Part shown: in pieces, positions 34,978 through 44,255 of the stretch
Numbering within the stretch: position 1 is the stretch's first letter
Layout: every line of letters starts with the position of its first letter
From: Chryseobacterium gleum
GTDB taxonomy: Bacteria; Bacteroidota; Bacteroidia; Flavobacteriales; Weeksellaceae
Direction of reading: 5' to 3'
DNA: 64,000 nucleotides
Assembly: GCF_900636535.1 (NCBI RefSeq)
Contig: NZ_LR134289.1
Location: 1,612,001 to 1,676,000, forward strand
Made by a program: the position numbers and the translations under genes
The notes under the pieces: generated by a model
What the model was told of the DNA's origin: nothing
The model's database searches: none
The model's input: the letters and a program-made list of their open reading frames with translations, nothing else

Positions 34978-37900
34978 GCCCATAATTAATGACATTTCTA
35001 TTATTGAAGGAAATAAAAATGAACTGATCCTTTTTCCAAAAGGTGAGGATGTAAAGTCATTCCAGAAATTGTTAGAAATTAACAGACAATCCAATAGCAG
35101 GACGCTTGTTTCGCTGAACACAGCTACCAATACCAAGAAATTCCTGAACCGTTTTCAAAATTTCGATGGAAAGATCTTTCTCTGTTTTGAAGGCACCAGA
35201 ACCGGAGACGCGCTAACGCTTAAAATCCTTCTGGAATATAAGGAAAAGAACATTAAAGATATTCGAAACGTATATGCAATTTCTCAAAATGGCAATAAAG
35301 ATCTGACTGCATATCTTGAAAAGAAATTGCAACAACAAAATATAAATTCTAACTTAGTAGAAACAAAACTCTCAGAAGATGCCGAGACTAGAACTAAATC
35401 AAGCGGACTATCCGAAACTAAGCACTTGGAATCCGGAACATCTGGACAAAACCTTGTCGGAATTGGTGATGAAGACCAATCCCAACATAACAGAAATTAC
35501 GGAGTCAGACAAAATATGGGCAGCGACAATGCTGGAAATGGATTTGGAGACACAGAGCGGGACGATTTCAGAGCCGGAGAATCAACAAGAAGAGCCATTG
35601 ACACAGCAGAATCGCAGAATGATGAACAAAAACATTCCGTGGGGCGAATCATATCCGGGAGAATTGCGCCCAGTGCAGGAAGATACAAAAGAGGATTTTC
35701 CGAAATAAGTGATACTTCTACAAAGGAGGTAGAATTAGAAAGTATCATTTCAAAATATAATGGTCAAAAGCTGACCAATGAACAAGTTGCAGAAGTAGTG
35801 TCCGCAACTTGTTTTATTTCTGAGAGTAAAGAAGTCTTCATTAATGAAGGCATCTCGATTACCGATGAATTAAAAGACATTTGTGGTCAATTTAAAAGCG
35901 GTGGGATAGCCAAGGAAGGTCGTGGGATACTTGACGAATATTATACTGACCGAAAAATCGTAGATGCTGTCAGAAACCTTATTAAAGATCAATTCAAAGG
36001 TCAGACTGAAATTTCCGTTTTGGAACCGAGCGTCGGTACCGGAAATTTTTTTTTTATATGCTGCCAAAGACCTGCCAGTGAATGTTAGTATTTCCGCATT
36101 TGAGATAAACGAAACTACAGCAAAAATTGCTAAAATTCTACACCCCGAAGCGTCTATTAATGTTCGTTCTTTTGAAACAGAATTTATTGATGAGCAAGGA
36201 AACAAAAACGAAATATATCAGCATTATGATTTAATTATAGGTAATCCCCCGTATGGAGAGCATCGGGGTTTCTACAAAGGATTGGGTGAGGAATCGAAAA
36301 TTTCCAAGTACGAAGACTATTTCGTTAAACGTAGTCTAGATGTTTTGAAACATGATGGAATCTTAGCAATGGTTCTTCCTTCCGGCTGGCTGAACCGCCA
36401 GAATAACCTTAAAAATGCTGAGCTTGTAAAAGCTTTCCGGTTACCGACCGGAGCCTTCGCAGGAACAAAGGTTGGGACTGATATTATTTTTCTTCGAAAA
36501 GACAGCCAGAAAATCGCGCATAACATTTCTGACCATTTTGAAAGGAATCCCCAAAATATTCTGGGCGAAATCCGCGAAAAACCTAATCGTTTTGGAAGGA
36601 TGGAACTCTACGTTCACGGAAACCTGGACGAAGCATTAAGTCAGTTACAAAGGCTTCAAGAAGTAAAGAAAACTGAACGGATAGGAAACCTTTTCGAAGA
36701 TTTGTTATATGATAACCTCGAACCAGAAAAGCAAGCAGACAATATAGTTTCAGCCAAAAAAAGTGATCTGGGAAAAACAGCTGAAATTGATTTTGTAGAG
36801 GTTCAGAATAAGATTCGGGCAGTGCTTTCTACTCTTAATGATATAAAATTCAAATCACTTGCAATTTTAAAGGAGACTGACAAATATAAAAAGCTACAAG
36901 GTCAATTATCCGAAAATCCAAAAAAATTTAATCAAGAACAACTATCTGAAATTCTTGAAAAGGCTGATCGGGTCATTCAGTCCCACCAAACAAAAAAAGA
37001 TTCAGAGTATAGGATTCAGACTAAACCGGAAATAAAGAAAGGAGTATTAAAGTACTTGTTTTCCAAAAAAGATGAAATCGTTAATACTTCTCTTCAGAGC
37101 AATTCTGATATCTCACCTGAGGAACTGGAAGCTTTTCGAGACACGACTTATGAAGGAGTCTTAAATAAAAACGGTAAGCATCATCAATATGCGAATTTCA
37201 TTGATGGAAAATGGGTTCATGACTTTTATTATGCCGAAGGAAACATTTATAAAAAACTAGAGCAATTAGAAATTGATTTTAAGGCTTCCTTTTCCGAAGG
37301 ATACTCAGAAGCTCAATATTTAAAGCAGAAAGCATTACTCGAAAGTGTTCTTCCGAAACCTAAATCTATAGACGAAATATATATTAGCCCCAATCACGAA
37401 TTTGTGCATCAGTTCGCATTGGGGCAGGTAGAAAAAGAAAGATATAATTATAATACCAAGCTCAGCGAAGTTGTTATTGTTGATTATAATCTAGCGGAAA
37501 AATTTAAAGATTTTGTTGGGACTTTATCAAGCGATGCCTTCCAAGGATCTTCAGCATGGGAAGTCAGACAATTTGTTGATAACGATACGGTAACTGGTAG
37601 TGACAAGGAAAGAAATGCACTCATAAGGGAAAGAAGAAAAGCCGCCGCTAATGACCTTTTCCAGAAATTTATCCGGGAAGAGTTATCGGATGAGCTTCGG
37701 GAGCGATTTGTCAAAGAGTTTAATAGGAATTACAATAATATCCACGTTCCTGACTATTCAAGATTTCCTCTCTTTTCAAAAATTCATAAAAATTTCAAGG
37801 GACAAGAACTTAGATTAACCGAGGTTCAAAAAGCAGGCATAGGAAGACTGACAACAAAAGGTGTTGGTCTTCTGGCGCATGAAGTGGGATTTGGAAAAAC

Positions 37901-40115
37901 ACTATCAGGAATCCTTTCTATGCACGAAGCAATGGAACGTGGCAATTCTAAAAGACCCTTGATCATTGTACCGAACGACAGTATTCTTAAACAATGGGTG
38001 GAAACGATTTTTGAAACGATACCTGATGCTAAGGTTAATGTCCTTGGTAATTTGGGTAACGATTATGATCTTTCAAAATTTGATAACAAAAATGGGGAGA
38101 TTACAATCGTTACTTATGAAGGCTTTAACAATATCGGATTTTCAGAAAGTATCACTCTGGATCTTTCTTCTAAGTTTTCCTATATATCAGAAAGCGAATT
38201 ACGAAGTGTAAATTCCATAAGCGAACGGGATTTCCAAAAAGAAATGGAGAAAATCAAAGAAGTGGAGGGCAAAATGAAGCGTGGAAAAATCTACGATTGG
38301 GAAGATTTTGGTTTCGATCATATGACCTTCGACGAAGTTCATAACGCAAATCATATTGTAGGTAAAGTAAGAATTGAAGACAGGAGATTCTCTTCCGACT
38401 TCAGAAGTCAGAACCAGCAGACTTCCAAATTAGGCATCAATACCTGGATGGCTGCGCAATATATTCAGGAAAAATACAACGGGAGGAATGTCACTCTACT
38501 TTCCGCTACTCCATTCACTAACAAACCTCTTGAATATTATTCTATCCTTTCATTGATCGCCAATAAACGTCTGGAAGAATCAGGGTATTTCAATGCCAAT
38601 ACATTCTTTGAAACCTTCATGGAGGCTGATAACGATATGGAGATCGACGCGAAGGGCGATGTGAAGTTCAAAGCCAATGTTCGCAGGTTCAAAAATAATT
38701 CTTTGTTCCAGCAGCTTTTATCAGAATTTATTGATATAAAAGGCGAAGAAGATAATCCTGAACTGGTCCGTCCTAATAAAATTAATAAAGAATATAAAAT
38801 TGAACAAAATGACCTGACTGAGGAACAGTATGAACAATTGACGGATAACTTTGATGAAAATGAAAAGGGGGCAATTCTTACTCATATTCTTAATGCGAGG
38901 TTAATTGCTATTTCACCTTATTTGTCGCCGTACTATTATGGAGAATTTCCCTCAGTAGATGAATTTATTGAAAATTCGCCTAAGTTGAATGAAACAATGA
39001 ATCTGATCCGGCAGAATAAGCGGGACATTCCGGAAGCGGGACAAATCATCTATTCTGAGCTAGCTGTTGCAGAATTTCCAAGGATGAAAGAATATCTTGT
39101 GACAAATATTGGTTACAAACCTGAAGAAATAGGCATAATTACGGGCGCGACCACTAAAAGTCAAAGAATATCGATACAAAATGATTTTAACATTGGAAAA
39201 ATAAAAGTTATTATCGGAAGTGAAGCCATCCAAGAGGGAATGAATCTGCAGGAAAATACCACTGATCTTTATCTGCTATCACTGCCCTACAACTTTACCA
39301 CATTAAGACAAGTTGAAGGACGTGCATGGAGACAGGGAAACAGACACGAAAATGTGAGAGTTAATTTTATGCTGACCAATGACAGCATCGATGTATTTAT
39401 GCTTCAGAAGTTGCAATCAAAACAGGCAAGGTACCTTGAAGCTATGAAGAAAGGTGCTGATGTACTTGATATCTCTGATATCAGCACGCAGGAGCTCAAA
39501 ACTGCCATTATTACAAATCCTGAAACCAGGGCGAATATTGAAATCGAACTGATGAAAAAGAAAATTGAAAGTAAGAAAAATAAGTTTTTAGCGGATTCTG
39601 CATTTATATTAAGAAAATATGAGGGATTTACCAAGGTTCAACAGGAGGTAGCAAGAGCGCAACATAGTTATGACAGGATATTAGGTTATTCAAAAGAGAC
39701 GGGAGAAAATGCAGAGTACTGGACCGATCAGCTGACAAACTATCAGAAAGCTATTGATGCTGCTAAGGCTTTAGTTACAGAGGTTATTGAAGAATTGGCT
39801 ATGAAAGGTGTGAATGTTCATGAAATTGAAAAGCAAACAAAAGCTACTGAAATCAAAATTGCGCAGCTGGATAAAAAATTAGAGGATCTTCCAGATATTA
39901 AAATACATTTACTCGTTCAGTACAAAAAAGAGAAAGAAAAAAGAATGAAAACCAACAAAGAAATAGATTTTATGAAGGAAAGGAATTTCGAGAATCAGGT
40001 GCTATTTTCTATTACCCCAAAGGCGGAGGCGCATAATGCAAGTATACTACTTAAAAAAGAGGAGCAAAAAATAGGTAATCTGATTACCGATAAGGATATT
40101 AAAAGGACAAGATAG
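34970..40115 (+). pseudogene. Giant N6-adenine methylase plus SNF2-type helicase, frameshifted at a T10 tract
   Basis: Two overlapping frames (34970-36088 and 35964-40115) read as one gene broken at ten T (36046-36055). With nine T the product would have about 1714 residues. Order: an N-terminal part that may be a degenerate Toprim (KIFLCFEGTRTGDALTLK), a methyltransferase with motif I VLEPSVGTGNF just before the tract and motif IV NPPYG after it, then a helicase with Walker A HEVGFGKTLS (about 37877), DEVH (about 38331), LLSATPF and QVEGRAWRQGN (about 39314). Similar methylase-helicase fusions travel with conjugative elements and phages and can protect incoming DNA. The break separates motif I from the rest, so without slippage no full enzyme forms. 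Sequencing error, phase variation and true mutation are all possible. Confidence 0.8.
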
Positions 40116-40301
40116 ACTTAAATAGTTGTTCACCTCTGGTTTCAAATACATGCTATTGGCATGAAGTAAACAGCTGATATTAGTTACAAAGACAACATAT
40201 GGACCAGCTTATTTGCATATAAGTGAGTTTAATTTTATATTTATATGAACAAACATATTATTCTTTTTTACAATCCGTAATTTATTATTTACAGACTTAC
40301 C

Positions 40302-41915
40302 ATGAAGATAGCAGATTTATATATTAGGGTATCAACAGATGAACAGGCTGATAAAGGTTATTCACAAAGAGATCAGCACGAGAGGTTAGAAAAGTATTGC
40401 CAGCAGAATGAAATAACCATTGGTCAGGTAATCTTTGAAGATCATTCAGCTAAAAATTTTAATCGTCCTGAATGGAACAATTATATTCAAAATATAAAGA
40501 AAAGAAGTTTGCGATCTAACTTGATTTTATTTACAAAATGGGATCGTTTTAGTAGAAATGCAGGTGACGCATATCAAATGATTAAATTGCTTCTAAGCAA
40601 TAACATTTCGCCACAAGCTATAGAGCAACCATTAGATATGTCAATTCCTGAAAATAAGATGATGCTAGCCATTTATTTGGCTGCACCAGAAGTAGAAAAT
40701 GACCGACGAGCCCTAAATACTTTCTACGGTATGAGAAGAGCCCAAAAAGAAGGACGACTAATGGGCACTGCTTCCTATGGATATATTAATAAATGCAGTG
40801 AAGATGGTAGAAAATATATAGCATTGAAAGAGCCAGAAGCATCAAATATGCGTTGGGCTTTTAATGAGATTGCCAAAGGTAAATACTCTATAAATCAAAT
40901 TAGACTAAAGATGAACACTATGGCTGGTACTAAAATAAGTAGAACATCTTTTTATAGAGCAATAAAAAATCCATTGTACTGTGGAAAGATATATATTAAG
41001 CCATACAAGGATGAAGATGCATGTACAGTTGACGGCAAACATGAAAGTTTAATTTCAGAAAGTTTGTTCAATAAAGTGCAAATGGTTTTGAGCGGTATAA
41101 CTACAACCGAAAGACCAAAGGGCAAAATTAATGCTGCAAAAGAATTTCCGTTGAGAGGATTTTTGAAATGCCCAAGATGTGGAGGGCATATTTCAGGTAG
41201 CGGTTCAAAAGGGAAAAAAAGTATTTACTATTACTATCACTGTAATTCTACTTGCGGCTACAGGTATCGTTCTAATATAATTAATTGTGCATTTGAAAAA
41301 GAATTACAAAAATATGAGTATCACGAGGGAGTTAATACTTTACTCAAAGAGATAATCTTTACTAATTTCAAATATATCCAAGAAGATATTGATGCACAAA
41401 AGAAAGAAATTTCCAGCCAGATCCAATCCTTAAATAATCGTCTCAATAATGCGAGGGAAAAATATTTAGAAGATAGATTGGACTATGATGATTATCAACT
41501 TATAAAAAATGAATGTAAGAAGAAAATTGATGATCTTGAAATCTCTCTACAGAATCATAAATTATCTAATAAAAATTCTGACATTAAGCTCAAGCTTGAT
41601 CGCGTGATTAAAATCGTCCCAAACCTGTATAAACTGTATGTACAGGGGAATGATGAAACTAAAAACACCATACTGTGTTCGATATTAGCAGAAAAACTTG
41701 AGTTTCATGAAAATTCATTTCGAACACCTAAGCTAAATTCCGCACTCTCTCACATATTATTGATTAGCAACAAGTTAAAAGATAAAAAAAAAGGAAAAAG
41801 CACTTTTGAAAATGCTTTTTCCCGAAAGGTGACCGCAGAAGGATTCGAACCCTCACTGTCGGAGCCGAAATCCGAAGTTCTATCCATTAAACTATGCAGC
41901 CGTATTCATCAGTAA
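40302..41915 (+). CDS. Large serine recombinase (integrase) of the element
   Basis: This 537-codon gene encodes a site-specific recombinase that integrates and excises DNA. Catalytic Ser11 lies in YIRVSTDEQADKGYS, followed by WDRFSRNAGDAYQMI and the catalytic-domain end PEVENDRRALNTFYGMRRA. A recombinase domain starts near KEGRLMGTASYGYI. A zinc ribbon (LKCPRCGGH with YHCNSTCGY) and a coiled coil at about residues 360-430 follow. The last roughly 35 codons run through the tRNA's terminator and the antisense of the tRNA-Arg, giving TAEGFEPSLSEPK, an artefact-like tail. The native end is probably replaced at the integration junction. The upstream 186 bases show no clear promoter. Confidence 0.9.
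   Translation: MKIADLYIRVSTDEQADKGYSQRDQHERLEKYCQQNEITIGQVIFEDHSAKNFNRPEWNNYIQNIKKRSLRSNLILFTKWDRFSRNAGDAYQMIKLLLSNNISPQAIEQPLDMSIPENKMMLAIYLAAPEVENDRRALNTFYGMRRAQKEGRLMGTASYGYINKCSEDGRKYIALKEPEASNMRWAFNEIAKGKYSINQIRLKMNTMAGTKISRTSFYRAIKNPLYCGKIYIKPYKDEDACTVDGKHESLISESLFNKVQMVLSGITTTERPKGKINAAKEFPLRGFLKCPRCGGHISGSGSKGKKSIYYYYHCNSTCGYRYRSNIINCAFEKELQKYEYHEGVNTLLKEIIFTNFKYIQEDIDAQKKEISSQIQSLNNRLNNAREKYLEDRLDYDDYQLIKNECKKKIDDLEISLQNHKLSNKNSDIKLKLDRVIKIVPNLYKLYVQGNDETKNTILCSILAEKLEFHENSFRTPKLNSALSHILLISNKLKDKKKGKSTFENAFSRKVTAEGFEPSLSEPKSEVLSIKLCSRIHQ
41783..41822 (-). terminator. Terminator of the tRNA-Arg gene
   Basis: A 10-bp perfect stem (GGAAAAAGCA with TGCTTTTTCC) closes a 10-base loop. Read on the minus strand it lies 8 bases after the tRNA and is followed by a run of T. 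It also overlaps the 3' end of the recombinase frame. The symmetry could be part of the attachment region. Confidence 0.75.
41830..41901 (-). tRNA. tRNA-Arg, anticodon TCG
   Basis: The minus strand folds into a complete 72-base cloverleaf without an encoded CCA. The acceptor stem is GGCTGCA with TGCGGTC (two G-U pairs). The D arm is GTTT...GAAC. The anticodon stem is TCGGA/TCCGA with loop TTTCGGC, giving anticodon TCG that reads CGA. The variable loop is four bases. The T arm is GAGGG/CCTTC around TTCGAAT, and the discriminator is A. The 3' end points to the conjugative element, and the gene looks fully restored after integration. This is the likely insertion site of the element. Confidence 0.93.
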
Positions 41916-41961
41916 TGTATGATAAGTAATGAGTAATACCTGATTACCTGTCATTTACACT

Positions 41962-43725
41962 TTAGAAAGTAATTTTCACCCCTCCCAGAATCTGTGCACC
42001 AAGGACTTTATAGCCTTTGTACGTCTGGTATTTGGAGCTCAGAAGATTATTTCCGAGTGCGAAAATACTGAAATTTTTGTGAATTTTATACTCTGCAGAA
42101 AGATTTAAATCAGCATACCCGCCAACTTTATCATTTGTATTCTCCGTAGACTGATAAATTACATTCGGTGCACCTACTGCTTCAATTACATAAGAGTTTG
42201 TCGTTCTGTCACTTGCAAAGATTCCTTTAAATCCTAACAATAACTTTTTGTCAAGCATCGTATATTTTGCTCCGATACTTGCATTGAACAAAGGAACGTT
42301 ATAAATATTGTCATAATTCTTAAGATTGTACTTCGTAAATCTTAACTCTCCGTCTAAAATAAGATTGGCTAACGGGAAATACTGTACGCTTCCTTTGATA
42401 TCACTTACATTTCCGTCATCATATATTGCAGAGAATGTATTGGCAAAGTTGTAAGCAGAACGGTTAACAGAAGTGTTATCAAAAAGATCATTGGCCTTAA
42501 AGAACATAATGTCTCTCATTTTTCCGTAACCTGCAGAGAAGTCGTATTTCAGCGTTTCATCAATATCTCCTCTCAAACCTACATAAAAATGATATTTCGT
42601 CTCTGTAGGCTTTAAAAACTGGTCAGAAAGGATGAATGGATTCGTCTGCAGCATATCTCCGTAAGTATTCAGTTTCAGACCACCGTCTACCCCTCCGTAG
42701 AATTTAAATTCATTAGCAGCAGCAAACTGGAATTCTGCCTGCGGGAACCAGTAAGTCTTATTATTTTTTTGCTGTTCCAGCTGGTCATTGGAATTCTTAG
42801 CATTCAGGAAAGAGAATGAAGATCCTAACATCAAATAAGAGTCTCCTTTTCTGAAGGTCACTTTAGGAGCCAGGCTGGTATTGAAAAAGTTAGCTGAGTT
42901 TTTATCCCTGATGGCAAAATCTGTCTTCACAGCATCTAATCCCACTCCAAGATCAGCATTCAGATTGATTCCTGATTTTCCTAATTCAACAGCATGTTTG
43001 GAGAAATTGGCAAGAATTGAAACCTGGTTTTCCTGGGCATCAAAATGATCTTTCAGGAAAGATGATTTTACCCTTATATCATTCAGTATTTCATTAGAAT
43101 AAAAATCATAATACCCGTTTACTTTAAACTGATTGACTTTTTGTTTCAGGTCAAGTTCACCGGTAGGCTGCATAGCATAAATTCCATAATAATTATAGCT
43201 GTCCAGACCATATTCAGCATTAAGGTTGAATTTACCCTTTTCGCCGTAAGAGTTTAAGAACGCACCGATATTGGCTGATGTCTGCCCGGATTTCCAGTCA
43301 TAATCTTTTTTAAGACCATTCGTAGAGAGAACATGAACATCTGCTCCTACTTCAAGCTTATTCTCCAGGGTTTTGGAAACATTTCCATCTACTAAGACTT
43401 TCCCATAATTACCCATTCCGAACTGGAAATAGTTATTCTGAGCGGTCCCGTCAAATTTCGGAGCTACATCCTCTCCCTGAATCGTTGAAGTTTTGAAGTC
43501 TGAAACAGCAGGAACATCTGTGATAGTATACTTCACAGGATTCTGTGATTTCTCTTCAGGCGGATAATTTTTAATCGTTTCTACGGAAGTTTTCTTCTTC
43601 TCGATCTTCTTCACTTCTGGTTCTCTTTTTTTGTTAAGAACCAGTTTTTCCTCCTTGATCTGGGAAAACGCCACCGACGAAACCCCTAAAAATAATATGG
43701 ATAATATTTGAATTTTCTTGTTCAT
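41962..43725 (-). CDS. Outer-membrane beta-barrel protein, TonB-receptor-like without plug
   Basis: This 587-residue protein has a signal peptide (ILSILFLGVSSVAFSQ) and a Lys/Glu/Pro-rich periplasmic stretch (KKREPEVKKIEKKKTS). From about residue 95 there are repeated amphipathic strands (NYFQFGMGNYGKVLVDG onward), ending in ILGGVKITF with a terminal phenylalanine, as expected of an outer-membrane barrel. No TonB plug domain is evident, although proteins of this kind are often annotated as TonB-dependent receptors. It is the last gene of a minus-strand set with a lipoprotein and a TPR protein. The substrate is unknown. Confidence 0.75.
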   Translation of the reverse strand: MNKKIQILSILFLGVSSVAFSQIKEEKLVLNKKREPEVKKIEKKKTSVETIKNYPPEEKSQNPVKYTITDVPAVSDFKTSTIQGEDVAPKFDGTAQNNYFQFGMGNYGKVLVDGNVSKTLENKLEVGADVHVLSTNGLKKDYDWKSGQTSANIGAFLNSYGEKGKFNLNAEYGLDSYNYYGIYAMQPTGELDLKQKVNQFKVNGYYDFYSNEILNDIRVKSSFLKDHFDAQENQVSILANFSKHAVELGKSGINLNADLGVGLDAVKTDFAIRDKNSANFFNTSLAPKVTFRKGDSYLMLGSSFSFLNAKNSNDQLEQQKNNKTYWFPQAEFQFAAANEFKFYGGVDGGLKLNTYGDMLQTNPFILSDQFLKPTETKYHFYVGLRGDIDETLKYDFSAGYGKMRDIMFFKANDLFDNTSVNRSAYNFANTFSAIYDDGNVSDIKGSVQYFPLANLILDGELRFTKYNLKNYDNIYNVPLFNASIGAKYTMLDKKLLLGFKGIFASDRTTNSYVIEAVGAPNVIYQSTENTNDKVGGYADLNLSAEYKIHKNFSIFALGNNLLSSKYQTYKGYKVLGAQILGGVKITF

Positions 43726-43760
43726 ATTTTCTTTATTTGAAAAAAATATATAACGGGCTT

Positions 43761-44252
43761 TTATTTATTGGAAGCAATATAACTGCCTAATAAAGCTTTC
43801 CCCGACTGTTTTGAAAAAGTTCTCCCCAGTCTGAATATATTAAACAGCCAAAGGCTTTGATAAACTTGTAATTTGTATTGATAATTTTTTGTTTCACTGT
43901 TCTCAGCTACATCATAACTGTAAACAATATCGTACGGAAATCCCGAAGGCAGCAACCCGACTGTAATCATACTCCCAATCATTGGGTTTCCACAAGGAGG
44001 AGTATAGGTCTTCATCGGATGCAGTGTGATTTTAACTGCATGGGTACTATCTTCCACGATTTCATAAATATCAGAATGTTTTAAAATCTCAAATTCTCTC
44101 TTAAGCTCTTTATTCACTACAAAAGCTTTTTGCTTTTCGAAATCAGCTTTTGCATGGTTATACTCTTTTGGATAGGCACTGTACGATGGGATACAGCTCC
44201 AGAGTGAAGCCGAAACTAAGAAAGAACAAGCAGCAATTTTAAAACCCTTCAT
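43761..44252 (-). CDS. Lipoprotein, middle gene of the TPR-barrel operon
   Basis: This 163-residue protein has a signal peptide with lipobox ending SASLWSC at Cys20. The mature part starts IPSYSAYPKEYNHAK and contains ITLHPMKTYTPPCGNPMIG, with a single further cysteine. The end (LFNIFRLGRTFSKQSGKALL) is amphipathic. The gap to the upstream TPR gene is three bases and the gap to the downstream barrel gene is 35 bases, so the three are probably co-transcribed. I recognise no family. A role in a cell-envelope complex is inferred from context. Confidence 0.65.
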   Translation of the reverse strand: MKGFKIAACSFLVSASLWSCIPSYSAYPKEYNHAKADFEKQKAFVVNKELKREFEILKHSDIYEIVEDSTHAVKITLHPMKTYTPPCGNPMIGSMITVGLLPSGFPYDIVYSYDVAENSETKNYQYKLQVYQSLWLFNIFRLGRTFSKQSGKALLGSYIASNK

Positions 44253-44255
44253 TTC

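Larger units (their letters stand above)
12114..41790. mobile_element. Integrative and conjugative element (right end at tRNA-Arg; left end not located)
   Basis: The block holds mobilization genes, a full Bacteroidota-type Tra apparatus, a VirD4 coupling protein, accessory proteins and a large serine recombinase, nearly all on the plus strand with short gaps or overlaps. The recombinase abuts the 3' end of a tRNA-Arg gene, so the right junction is close to 41790. Chromosomal genes follow. The left limit given is only the first gene that is translationally linked or adjacent to the mobilization genes. I found no repeat of the tRNA end to the left within the window, so the element may extend further, possibly including the DNA-repair block. 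Confidence 0.8.

Noticed and set aside
41822..41915. Genuine C-terminal domain of the recombinase
   Set aside because: The codons are antisense to the tRNA-Arg, and GFEPSLSEPK is a typical translation of tRNA sequence.
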